DNA of 29,112 bases from NCBI GenBank assembly GCA_900155495.1, contig FTLJ01000699.1:1-29112 (forward strand), given 5' to 3'. The stretch's first letter is position 1; each line of letters starts with the position of its first letter. Below the pieces are notes generated by a model that saw only the letters and a program-made list of their open reading frames with translations, was not told where the DNA came from and searched no databases. A program made the position numbers and the translations under genes. This DNA is from Porogramme epimiltina. Taxonomy: Eukaryota > Basidiomycota > Agaricomycetes > Polyporales > Polyporaceae. Positions 1 through 10,512 of this stretch are shown one piece after another.

Positions 1-671
1 CCAGTGAGACCTGCATGCTGCGATGATGCAGATGTTGGTACGTTTGGTCCATCATCTATATGTTCATATGTGGCACGGCGCTAGCATGAGTGTCGAGCTT
101 GTATCTCAGAAGGCAGCACATACCATACCCGGAGGTTCTCCACCATTGCATGGAATGGATCGAGTTGCGCCTCCTGGGCTGTTCCTGTTGCAAATAGTGT
201 GGTGGACGAGGTCGCGATTGTCTATTCCGGGATACATGCTGCTGGAGAATTCCATCAGGTATGGCGATGAGAGTGCCATGTGGGGCGTGCAGGAGGTAGG
301 CAAAGCGCCGAGACCAAGTATATATTGCGAATTTGACCCCCTTGTAGTCGAGGAGTCTCGCTTACTTTAACTGGATTATAGCTGCCTGCCTCGTTCCTAC
401 AGAATCCAACTTCCGTCTCAGCTCAAGTTGTGATATTGAAGTGAATTGCTCAAGTGCAGACTGGGTGGATTGAGTACGTACGTGAATTATGGCTTCGGAT
501 GCTCCGAGGCGAACTCAATTTCGACCATCCAGGTATCTACTAGTGCTAGATGTGGTCTTCGACATTTTTCGGTTCTGTTGTATCTGATACGTGTGGGATG
601 CATATGGATGCCGATGTTCGATCTGGAACCGGAAATGTTACGCGATGTGATGAGTTGAGCTGTGATAAATG

Positions 672-905
672 ACACGTGCACGGTGTGCCCACTGCTGAAT
701 CAGAATCTCCTGATAGGGAACTGAAATCCACGGTCACGGTGGTAACCTCGACCGAGAACGCGCGTGATGTTATTCGGTCTATGCGGTCTGTACATCCTGC
801 GACATATGTCAGCGAGACTAGGGAAGCATAACGCCTCTGTACGCTGAGGAAGAGTGAAGGATGACGCACCGGGTGCATTCTGGAATTAGTACGGCTGTGT
901 TCAAC
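672..905 (+). pseudogene. Broken copy of the small ORF at 8510-8842
   Basis: Read in the frame that matches the copy-B ORF, this stretch preserves the segment VTVVTSTEN and the following RSMR motif. It then hits a TAA stop at about 829-831, at the point where copy B reads through with a CAA codon. Downstream it also lacks about 40 bases that are present in copy B, and the start codon position reads GTG instead of ATG. Homology resumes with the ILEL.RLCST stretch near 879-900. If copy B is a real gene, this is its inactivated paralogue. If not, the pair is simply diverged non-coding DNA. Confidence 0.45.
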
Positions 906-1652
906 TCCTTTGTATCAGTCACTGTATTGGCATACAGCCCCTCGAGAGGTCCAGTGACTGGATAATCACTGAGCTGGGGATGATTTCACAGCTAGTGCAG
1001 CTGGTCACTTGAGGACGCCAACTGGACGTCTTCAATGACCAGGGGGCCGCAGCTCAGCTGACTGCAGTGCAACTGAAGCGATAGACTCGGGCCCCGGGCC
1101 ATAGATGATGGATGAGGCCTGAGGACGAGTCCACGAGATACGGCGCTTGGGCCATTGGGGGTTCACGACCGAGCAAGGTGCCTCTAACATCTGTGCACCT
1201 CTGAATGGGCCCACGGACCGAACGCAGATGGAGGTGCTATCGCCGGATTGGAAGCGCGGCCTAGTCCTCCGGAGTCCAACTCAGGCACGCCGGCCTCAGA
1301 CGAGGCCTTTCAGACGGGCGCCTGTGACGATCCGGCGTTTCCCTCGGGCCGAGGCCGCCGAGGAGACCCATCGTCCGCCTTGCTCGTCCCACTGCTCTTC
1401 TGGCATCCACTCTGGTCCTACTGCTCGACCAATCATACCCGTTTCCCTGCAGTAGCACCACACCTTCGATCTCAAGTCTCCGCCGCATCGGTTTCCAGAG
1501 CCCGCTGTCGATCTCCGGATACAGATGTCTGGCCTCAGTCGCGACCTGCACCGGCCTTTCAAGGCGTATCCACCGTCTTCTGCCCTGTGGTGCGTCCCGG
1601 AATCCAGCTCATGAACACGTAGCCATGGGTACGTGCTCGATCCGCTGAGCCC

Positions 1653-1961
1653 TCATCCGAGCCGCCCTACCAACATCCGCCTCGTCGCGTTATGCTCTCT
1701 TCTTAGCCCCCCTCCACCAAGGCCGCCGTTCTCCTTTCTGCCCCCCCGCGCGCACAAACAGAACGCAGAACGCCGAAGCACTCGCAGATTTGAAAACACC
1801 ACGCGAGCCGCCGCTGCCACCGCATGGATAACAGATCTCTGCCCGCGGAGCCACGAACACCCGGTGTTGCGATCCTCCCGCATCTGAAGCAGGGCTGCGA
1901 CCAGGATCTCATCCGCCGAACAGAGACGTCCGCCGACAGACGGGACCCCCTCGAGCTCCAA
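1653..1961 (-). other. Conserved short ORF in copy A (partner of 9469-9780)
   Basis: A 102-codon minus-strand ORF begins MELEGVPSVGG and ends GRLG. The partner in copy B has the same start, the same stop and about 85 % identical residues, with a single in-frame 3-nt length difference. No domain is recognised. The overlapping plus-strand frame is also open in both copies, and the sequence is GC-rich, so openness by chance is possible. It is listed because coding-type preservation would be detectable by a codon-substitution test. Confidence 0.25.
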
Positions 1962-2693
1962 TCATCTCAATCCCTTCCGGAGATCTGCTCCCATCGGAGG
2001 TACGGTGGCATCCGTGAGGGAGGGGGGAACGCGTGTGAGGTTTGGCTGGGTGCGAGGAATGCGCCGGGGGCTTTGGTGATCGGCCAAGAACGCAGGGCGA
2101 GGATACAGAGGGTATCTTCAGTCTACGTGGGTCATACTTGATTTCGTGCACGCAATTCTTCCTCACCTGCACCGTTGGGCTCGCGTAGCTGAGAGGGCTT
2201 GAGCTGCAAGAACAGCCCGCCCCAGTCCTCCCACCGCTGCGAAGTTTCCTCCCCTTCGACTCAAACGCGCCAGCTGAGCGCCTTGCGTTTCCAAGTCATT
2301 GCGTATCCTATCGACGGGAGGACGCACCGCGGTTCCCAACCGCCGGAGGCTCCCCATACGCCATCCTCTTCCCCTTCCATGCGTCCACATCGACACCCTT
2401 GCCCCACTGTCTCGCCGTACGAGCCGCATTATTCCAAAGCCAGAGGAAGCCCGCGTCTCCACCGAGCGCACTGCGGTCTCGTGCCGAAACACGCTTTTCG
2501 ACTTCTCGCGCGACGGACATCTCGGTCTCGATACGGGATCTAGTGGAGGCCTATGTAGCACGGACAACGATGGTACAATCGCCCCCCTCTGACGCCGGCA
2601 CTCGAACGTCTCGGGAAGTGCGCATTGGCCCGGGTGACGACGGCGTGGCGCGCGGGGAGGGCATTTTCAAACGGTCTTACCATAGTCGTCTGC

Positions 2694-3923
2694 AGTAGCA
2701 CTCTCCTCTGTGAAGCAGGAAACGGTGTCATTCGGTGCCTAGCATCTGCGCAGCAGCAGTACGCCGCCATATGTGCTGGTGAGTACGGCTTGGCGTTCTG
2801 GTCCCCGTGATGGTATCATGCTCATATTCGTGCAGGACCCCCCGCAAGACGTAGTTCGGCTCAGAGACGGCGGGATTCACTCATAGCACTCGGTCCGAGC
2901 CCGGACACGCGCGTGCCATATGGGGTCTACGCAGGGCACCGACCGAAGATGTCGCGCTCCCCGCCGTCCCACTCAATTGCACGCGTCACGTCCGCGTCTA
3001 CTTCAACACGGACGCTGGATAGTCGTGTACGTGTGATCGCTTCTTCCACCCTAATCCCCATTGATATATGTGCATTTTTGTAGCTTCTCGGACATGGGTC
3101 GTTCCCATGGAACTCGCAGATCAGCGCTCCGCGACGTGCACCAACATCCAAACCTGTTCCAGTTCGCGCGAGGCTCGTAACCTCCGAGTTCTGCTGTTCT
3201 CGACAGGTGCGTTTCTTTTTTAAACTCATTACAGGAAACTATCTCATTGATCTACACTTCTCAGGGCGCCATAACGATGTGTCGTGCTCGCGTGCTGTGG
3301 CGTGTGTGCAGCGGGCGGGTTGGATCCCGTGTTTTGCTTTAGCTATCCACCGGGTTCAGACTATGTGAAGTCAATATCTGCGTGGACGTATCTGCTAGTC
3401 TGCTCGATTGCGTGTGTGTCTGCTGCGATTTCGACTTTGCATCTCAAGTGTCATATAGGCTGATCACGACTGAGAGGACGTAGTACACAGTAACGCTGTA
3501 CCGCTCTGCCCCGCCGTCGCCCTTTGTAGTGCACCTGCGTATGGAAATACGGTATTATCGTTGCACAGGGGCAGGGAAGGGATACGCTGGGCTGTTGCTT
3601 TTTGGAGGCAAGCGACGCTCCCAATGCGCCCTGATGGAGCAGGGATGGACGCTGGGGCAATAAGGGTGGGGATGTGCCCCAGCCAGCGCATATAGCCCTC
3701 CGGGCCTGCTGGGGGAGGTCAGGTTATTGTAGGGGGCAACGCTGCTGCTCGATTTACCGCGGAGTGGAAGCGAAGTGCAGCGACAGGCATGGACGAGTAC
3801 GGAACTTGATGCGGGGTCGCACAACCTCGCACCCAGTCATGCTGGGCACTTCAGAAGCGGGGCCGCCTGTTCTGAACAACACCGTTACTCAGCGAGGTCT
3901 GGAATATTGGGCCAGCTGGGGAT
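2694..3923. other. Intergenic stretch without a convincing gene
   Basis: Several 60-100 codon ORFs exist on both strands, but none shows recognisable family motifs or plausible intron-exon continuity. The part around 3640-3960 is G-rich on the plus strand. No repeats longer than about 15 bp were noticed. Confidence 0.5.
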
Positions 3924-4538
3924 GTGAGCCACCCCGGGCCGCAAGGCAGGAACGGAAAAAGAAGACGAAGCGCCTCACCCGGGACCGCTCGGTCCGCGCC
4001 CCGCCCCACGCTTCTCTCTCCCACCGCCTCCACAGCTCGCTTTGCCTGCACTCTGCCCTTAATCGCCGCCGTCCTCCCCCACCTCGAGAGCTCCACCCCC
4101 TCCCGCAAGCAGCAGCCTGTCATGAGCCACACCCCTCACCACAGATCCCCCTGCGACACGCCCTGGGCCGCCATCGCTCACCGAATGCAAATACTCCGCC
4201 CATCTTCCACCTTCAACGAGCTCCTTCCGCGCCATCTCCCCACCAACTCCCAGGGTAGCCGGTGTGCAAGCCCTCGAGTCACCGCAAGCCTCAACACCCC
4301 GCCCCGTCCATCGCTGGCTGTGGTACGTCCTCCACACCTTCTTTACATGCATGCACCCGCGCCAATGCCCCTACTCTGCGCCGTCGCAGATATCTCTGCC
4401 CCCACACATATGAGGATCGCGGACCTGTGCAGCACTCACAGATCGGTCCGTCTGCATCACTCCCAGCTGCATGGAAGCTCGAAGGTCCTACTACAAAACT
4501 ACAAGCAAAATGACACTTTTTGCGTCGCGACGGCCTAG
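3924..4538 (+). other. C-rich open frame, possible exon, unidentified
   Basis: This is a 204-codon open frame, Pro/Ser/His-rich because the strand is very C-rich. An internal ATG at 4122 precedes a more protein-like stretch that includes STFNELLPRHLPTNSQ. That stretch is followed directly by a possible GT donor near 4254. No family is recognised. The long frame may result from composition alone, so this is a weak candidate. Confidence 0.2.
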
Positions 4539-5643
4539 CCTGCTGCTGTTGAAGATGTCCAAGCGAGGGTCGCGATGGGTGCACATGCGTGTTGGGCTTC
4601 ACAGGTTAGCTCTGGATAATGTTATCCCGGATGCACTAGAGGTCCACAACGTGAGTCAATCTCTAGCTGCATTGTCAACCGCGCTTTCAAACGTCGTCAG
4701 TGTTCCCTGGGTTTATGACGTCAGGAAGCGAGGTCTGTGGTTGAAGGATCGCGGACTGCCTGATTGGTGAAGGGCGTGCATCGACGGCGGAGACCGTACA
4801 ATACTGCGGATGGACGTGGTTGGGGCAATGAAGTTAGGTACTCTCGGGGTGCGTGCGTTTGTGCCCTCCTGTTTCTACCTCGACGGTCGTGAACGAACAC
4901 ATCCACCTAGTTCGTGACCGTCGCACCGGATGACAGGCCCTCCACGGCCTTTACAGCACGCACTGCAATCCGTCAACTAACTTCCAAATACCCCCAAGAT
5001 GGGCTGATGCGCACTGTTGGATCGTGTGGACGTCTAGGAGAAGCGTGTACCGGCACTACAAAATGGCTAAATCTATGTACGCTACTGGCAATGTGATTTG
5101 GGGGTGGTGAGGTAGAGACAGGGCATAGAAGATACGCGATTCAGGGGATTCGTTTAATGAAAGAAATACACTCCGTGCATTTGTGAAACCCTAACGCGCA
5201 CACTAGTACCTTGCGCCTACGCGAGGGTATTCACCAGATTTTCGCGAGCCTAGACTCAACCTCATAGTCACCACTGCCCACTCTTTACCAACGTTGGTGC
5301 TTTTAAATTTTGTCTCATATACCCTTCGTACACAGCACGAGGTACTTGTTTCCCGCTGCGACTTGGAGCACACTGTCCGCCCTTAGAGCCTCATTTCGAA
5401 GCTTATAGCACTGCGAATGACCATAGAAATAAATAAATTATAGTGCTATATTTTACCCAAGAACTGAATGAGCCTCCGCGAATAGATAAAACCAGAACTC
5501 AGAATGAGACACAAGGAACTGACACGGAAGGAGATACCAAGAGATACAAGAACCAACAATGCACACATGCCCGTTGTGCCCGCGAGACGAAGCAGTGTCG
5601 CGTTGAGCTCCATCCCCGCGCGATACCGGGCGATGCACCCCGA
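4539..5643. other. Intergenic stretch, 3' flank of the DUF6533 gene
   Basis: No gene is supported here. An AT-rich patch around 5425-5455 (aaataaataaatta) lies about 200 bp beyond the stop codon of the minus-strand gene at 5644-7621. It could mark the 3' end region of that transcript, but no canonical signal decides this. Confidence 0.4.
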
Positions 5644-7621
5644 CTACACCCTCGCCGCAAGAGGCACCATTTCAACCCCATGCGTATCATCCTCCCAATG
5701 ATCGACCTCAGCCGACTCCCTGTCCTCCCCCATTCCGTATTCCATACCCTCTGCGTTTGATTGCCTGGTAGCTCCGGTAGTCCCGGGGGTGGCGACGAAG
5801 CTCGGGAGAGAATTCTCCGAGTGGGATGAGATGTATGCTGGGTCGTCAGAGTCGACCTTGACGGAACGGAGGTTGGCTTCTTGGAGGTTGATGAGGAATC
5901 GAGAGATGAGGATTGCCGTGAGGCTGTAGGATTATGATATAGTGGGAAGATGCACATCAGCAAAAAGTCGACGTTACAAGTGAGACTTTTTAGGGCTAAT
6001 TCTCGCTATTTCAGACTATTTCAGACTATTCCCTGCTTTTGAGCACGAAATAGTACAAAATAGCAGGAAATAGCTAGGAATAGCCAGCATAAGTGGCATT
6101 TGTAATGGTGACATTTTGCTGATGCAGTGGGTGCTGCGGGATATAGAGGGGAAGAAAATACGGCGTACGGTGTGGTGAAGTAGGTGATATTGCTCCCGCC
6201 GCTATCATCCCCGCCCTGAAGAAATATCTGCGGAGGGAGTGTTGACGGGCGCGAAATGTAGTGCGAACGAGAGAAGAACTCACGGAGGTGAAAGTGAATA
6301 TCAAGTCCAAGACATTCAGTATCAGAAGCGATCTGCAGGCTTCGTGAGCTTGACATAGTGGACTTCACAAGATGCAACACTTGTGAAATGCGAATGGACA
6401 TACACGAAGTACATGGTTCCTACCGCATACGAGTCAGATCGTTTCTCAGATTCCAAAAGTATCGGATACTTACCATCACGCAAGAATACCTCCGTCAGAC
6501 TCACCCGGCGGCGCATAAGAGGCACTTTCCTCTGAGAGACATGGTGAAATAGCTTCCACCAGGTGACTGCAATGACGAGCGCATCCGCGACAATGAGCGA
6601 GCCTCGGGATGCAACGACCCCTGAACTAATCGTCAATTCAGGCACGCAGACCGAGAGAGCTGGCTTTACGCACAGCTATGATTGAGGAAGATGCATGAGT
6701 TCACGCCTGCAACGACTGATAGGACGGCGAACTCACCCAATATTCACCTGCTCTGAAGGGTCGAATACGTCCGCCAGGCAGCCAAACACCGGGTCGACAT
6801 ATCCGCTCAATCCAAGTGCATTCCAAGCCTGCCAGCATGTGTATACCACACCGTGAGTGCGAGTACATTCCCTAAGACAACGAAGGACACGCACGACATC
6901 TACGGCGAGAGGACCGAGAGAAAGGAGAAAGATGAGTGCCGAGAACGCCCTAGATTTGGTGAGAGCGAATGCTCGCATGGCAGAGAACGCTAGATGGCTA
7001 ATTCTCAGTAGAATGTCTCGCAGAGAGCGGGTGCACGTGTCGCCTACCTGCCGGTGGTATGAATGTGGCGTGATCCACAATAGAATATCCCCATTGGATT
7101 ACGTTGCACCTGCAGCGCCTGCTGTCATGTCCTGTAGCAACAAGCAGCTGGGAGAAACATAGCTCACACCTAGGGAGGTGCGAAGATGTCAGTCCAGATG
7201 GAATGGGCGGCATGGGAGTCAGCCTGACTTACTTCAGCACTCACGGATTTATCGAAGAGAGGCACCAGTTGGAGTGCAGAGTACACGAGTATGAGGTATC
7301 TATTTGTGAGGAAGAGGGCGGCTGCAACAGAGAACTTGCGGTTCCAGAAGAGGTCGATTTCGCGGTCTGTGGTGATGAGGTGCTCGAAGACGATGAGTAC
7401 TGGGAGGGCGCGGCTGTCAGCATTGTGCCCTGCATGTGAGAGATGAGACTGACTACTGACTGACCTGACGCTGCGAGGTTGGTACATATTTGTACATGAC
7501 TGCGACAATGTACCGTCAGAGTGGACTGGATGTTATCGAGGAGGAGCTGCGCTACTTACAAAATGTCGAATAAAGCAACGATTGTGGTGCCATCGCCGGC
7601 CGCGGCGGGGTCACTAGACAT
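5644..7621 (-). CDS. DUF6533 domain multi-pass membrane protein (10 exons, 350 aa)
   Basis: The spliced model is in phase throughout: 7621-7560, 7499-7465, 7399-7245, 7047-6895, 6828-6737, 6625-6474, 6419-6404, 6332-6284, 6227-6169 and 5923-5644 (stop TAG 5646-5644). All introns are GT...AG. The DUF6533 signature lies at about residues 33-82 (LIVFEHLITTDREIDLFW, then NRYLILVYSALQLVP). Further hydrophobic segments follow: FSAMRAFAL and FSALIFLLSLGPLAV (about 105-133), SLIVADALVIAVTWW (about 172-188), MYFVSLLILNVLDLIF (about 220-238) and LTAILISRFLINLQ (about 259-272). A hydrophilic acidic cytoplasmic-type tail ends the protein. This order is the usual Agaricomycete DUF6533 layout, and the length is typical. 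The biochemical role of the family is unknown. Oddities are a 16-nt micro-exon (6419-6404), a 197-nt third intron, and a fold-back element inside the last intron. The gene is flanked by the two copies of the segmental repeat. Confidence 0.9.
5955..6124. mobile_element. 170-bp fold-back MITE-like element inside an intron
   Basis: The ends are perfect inverted repeats (CATCAGCAAAA at 5955-5965, its complement at 6114-6124). Pairing continues with mismatches across almost the whole 170 bp, so each 85-bp arm can fold on the other into one long hairpin. The inner arms are made of reiterated CTATTTC/CTATTCC-like words. The dinucleotide CA flanks both sides and may be a 2-bp target duplication. Removing the element leaves a 75-nt intron of normal size with intact donor (6168) and acceptor (5924), so it inserted cleanly into the last intron of the DUF6533 gene. 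No transposase is encoded, and the superfamily cannot be assigned. Confidence 0.8.
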
Positions 7622-7867
7622 ACTGAACAGTGAGGTCGGAGTATGATGGGGAGTTGAGGGAGTTTGTGCTGTGGCGATAGTTCATATATACAGAGGCCTA
7701 CGGATAGCGAGGACAAGTAGTGCCGTGTCATGTAGTGCCCCTACCGAGTTGTCGTCTGAGTCCGGAGCCGTTCGCGTCCGAGATGTCGGGAATCTGCGAA
7801 TGTACAAGATGGAGATGGTGAATGGTGGATCCGCCGATTGACCAGTCGTAGTAGTGTGAGTGAAGTC
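7622..7867. other. 5' flank of the DUF6533 gene up to repeat copy B
   Basis: About 250 bp separate the start codon at 7621 from recognisable repeat-B homology. It must contain the promoter of the minus-strand gene, but no decisive TATA or initiator element was identified. Because copy A is cut by the window edge, part of this stretch could itself belong to the repeat. Confidence 0.35.
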
Positions 7868-8509
7868 TCCATGCTGCGATGATGCAGGTGGTGGTACGTT
7901 CGCTCCATCATATATACGTTCATATGGGGCACGGCGCTAGCATGAGCGTCGAGTTTGCATCTCAGAAAGCAGTACATACACGGAGGTTCTCCGAGTTGCG
8001 CCTGCTGGGCTGTTCCTGTTTCAAATAGTGTAGTGGACGAGCTCGCTATTATCCATTCCCGGATGCATGCTGCTCCAGAATTCCATCAGGCATAGCGATG
8101 AGAGTGCTATTTGGGGGGTGTAGGGGGTAGGTAAAGCACCGCAACCAAGTATATGTTGCGAATTTGACCCCCTGGCAGTCAAGGAATCTCGCTTACTTTG
8201 AATCGCTAATGGCTGCTTGCCTCATTCCTACAGAACTTCCGTCTCAGCTCAAGCTGTGATATATTAAAGTGAGTTGCCCAAGTATAAACTGGGCGGGTTG
8301 AGTACATGCTTGGATTATGACTTCGGGTGCTCCGAGGCCAACTCGATTTTGAGCATCGATGTATCTACTGGTGCTAGATGTGGTCTTCCACATCTTGCGG
8401 TTCTGTTGTATCAGATACGTGCGAGATGCATATAGATGATCATGCCCATACTCAATCTGGAACCGGAAAGGTTACGCGATGTTATGATTTGAGTTGTGAT
8501 AGATGACAT

Positions 8510-8842
8510 ATGCATGATGTACCCACTGCTGAAGCAGAATCTTCCAATAGGGCACTGAAAGCCCTAGTCACGGTGGTAACCTCGACCGAGGACGGCCATG
8601 ATATTATGCGGTCTATGCGGTATGCAGATCCTGCGACACGTGTCAGCGAGATTAGGAAAGCGCAACGGCTCTGTACTGAACAAGAGTGTAGGATGATCGA
8701 TGATGTGTTGTTGTGGGAAACGAAATGTACCGGGTGGATTCTGGAATTAATACGGCTGTGTTCAACTTTTTGTAACACTCGCTGTGTACAGCAATTCGAA
8801 AGGTTCCAATGTCTGGATAAAGTGGACGTCTTCGGTGACTAG
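8510..8842 (+). CDS. Hypothetical small ORF in repeat copy B (110 aa)
   Basis: ATG at 8510 opens a 110-codon frame with protein-like composition: KALVTVVTSTEDG, an Arg/Lys-rich middle, several Cys residues in the C-terminal half, and no low-complexity bias. In copy A the same frame is broken by a stop and a deletion. No domain is recognised, and there is no in-frame extension upstream. It could be one exon of a larger decayed gene; neighbouring exons were not found. Whether it is translated cannot be told from the sequence. Confidence 0.35.
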   Translation: MHDVPTAEAESSNRALKALVTVVTSTEDGHDIMRSMRYADPATRVSEIRKAQRLCTEQECRMIDDVLLWETKCTGWILELIRLCSTFCNTRCVQQFERFQCLDKVDVFGD

Positions 8843-9468
8843 GGGGACGCAGCTCAGCTGATAGTGCAGCTGAAGCGATGGCCTCAGGCCCCGGGCCATA
8901 GATGATCGATGAGGCGTGAGCGGGCCCGAGGACGAGTCCACACGATACGGTGGTCGGGCCATGGGTGTTCGCGACCGAGCAAGACGGCTCTGAGATCTGT
9001 GCGCCTCTGAATGGGCCCACTGACCGAAGGCTGACGGAGGGGTTACTGGCACCGGACTGGAAGCCCGGCTAGAACTCCGGAGTCCGAGTCAGGCACGCCG
9101 CACGCCCACCTCAGACGAGGCCTTTCAGACGAGCGTCTGTGACGATCCGGCGTTTCCCGAGGGCCCAGGCCGCCGAGGAGACCCATCGTCCACCTCGCTC
9201 GTCCCACTGCTCTTCTTGCATCCACTCTGGTTGTCCTGCTCGACCAGTCATACCCGCCTTCTCCCTGCAGTAGCACCACACCTTCGATCTCAAATGACCT
9301 CCACGTTGGTTTCTATATCCCGCTGTCGATCTCCGGATGCAGATGACCGACCTCGGTCGCGTCCTGCACCGGCCTTTCAACGCGTATCCACTTCGTCTGC
9401 CCTGCGGTGCGTCCCGAAAGCCAGCTCATGAACACAAGCCAAGGGTAAGTGCTCGATCCGCTGCACCC

Positions 9469-9780
9469 TCATCCGAGTCGCCCTACCAACATCTGCCTCG
9501 TCGCGTTATGCTCTCTTCTCAGGCCCCCTCCACCAAGGCCGGCGTTCTCCTTTCCGGCCCCCCGCGCGCACGAGCAGAACGCAGAACGCCGAAGCACACG
9601 CAGATCTGAAAACACGCCGCGAGCCGCCGCCGCTGTCGCCGCATGGATAGCAGATTTCTGCCCACAGAGCCGCGAACTCTCGGTGTTGCGATCCTCCCGC
9701 ATCTGAAGCAGGGCTGCGACCAGGATCTCATCCGCCGAAGAGAGACGTCCGCCGACCGACGGGACCCCCTCGAGCTCCAA
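9469..9780 (-). other. Conserved short ORF in copy B (partner of 1653-1961)
   Basis: This 103-codon minus-strand ORF has the same start and stop context as its copy-A partner and differs by one inserted codon in an Ala-rich run. No function is recognised. See the copy-A entry for the caveats on composition. Confidence 0.25.
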
Positions 9781-10512
9781 TCATCTCAATCCCTTCCGGA
9801 GATCTGCTCCCATCAGAGGTAGGGTGGCATCCGTGAGGGAGGGGGGAACGCGTGTGAGGTTTGGCTGGGTGCGAGGGATGCGCCGGGGACTTGTGGTGAT
9901 GGGCTCAGAATGCAGGGCGAGGATACAGAGGGTATCTTCAGTCTACGTGGGTTTTACTTGATATCGTGCACGCAATTCTTGCTCACCTGCACCGTTCGGC
10001 TCGCGTCGCTGAGAGGGTTTGGCCTGTACAAACAACCCACCCTAATCCTCCCACTGCTGCAATGTCTCCCCCCTTCAACTCGAGTGCGCCAGCGGAGCAC
10101 TTTGCGATTCCAAGTCATTGCCTACGTCATCAACGGGAGGACGCATCGCGCTTCCCAGCTGCCGGAGGCTCCCCATACGCTGTCTTCTTTCCATCCCACG
10201 CGTCCACATCGACACCCTTGCCCCACTGTCTCACCGTACGAGCCGCATCATAACAAAGTCAGAGTAACCCCGCGTCTCCATCCAGCGCACTGTGGTCCCT
10301 TGACGAAACACGCCATTCGACCCCTCGCGCGGCGGGCATCTAGATGTCGATCCGGGGTCCAGTGGAGGCCGACGTAGCGCGGACAACGATGGTATAATCG
10401 CCCCCTTCTGACGCCGGCACTTGAACGTCTCGGGAAGTAAGCATGGGCCCGGGTGACGACGGCGGGGCGCGCGGGGAGGGCATTGTCAAACGGTCGCGCC
10501 ATAGTCGTCTGC

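Larger units (their letters stand above)
1..2693. repeat. Segmental direct repeat, copy A (left end outside window)
   Basis: This segment is collinear with 7868-10512 in the same orientation. Shared landmarks include the region around 90 and 7938, the region at 727-800 and 8562-8635, and a long GC-rich part (1150-2690 versus 8950-10510). Sampled stretches differ at roughly one base in eight, with many small indels, so it is an old duplication. Homology ends sharply after 2693; the left end probably lies outside the window. No terminal inverted repeats, TG...CA ends, gag/pol ORFs or polyA tail were seen, so it is described as a segmental duplication rather than a named transposon. The only ORFs are short, and the one that is open in copy B is broken here (see the pseudogene at 672-905). 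Confidence 0.85.
7868..10512. repeat. Segmental direct repeat, copy B
   Basis: This is the second copy of the 2.6 kb segment at 1-2693, in the same orientation. It is about 85-88 % identical in sampled stretches and collinear over its length apart from small indels. Homology ends after 10512 (atagtcgtctgc); copy A ends at the equivalent base, 2693. The sharp shared right edge indicates one duplication unit or an unclassified large repeat family. It contains the open 110-codon frame at 8510-8842 and a short minus-strand ORF conserved with copy A. Confidence 0.85.

Noticed and set aside
5160..5200. Telomere-like motif (ccctaac)
   Set aside because: It occurs once only, with no tandem array.
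1..10512. The two 2.6 kb direct repeats as LTRs of a retrotransposon
   Set aside because: The interior holds an intron-rich cellular DUF6533 gene and no gag, protease, reverse transcriptase or RNase H signature. The repeats lack TG...CA ends and a primer-binding site, and their divergence is too high for a typical intact element.
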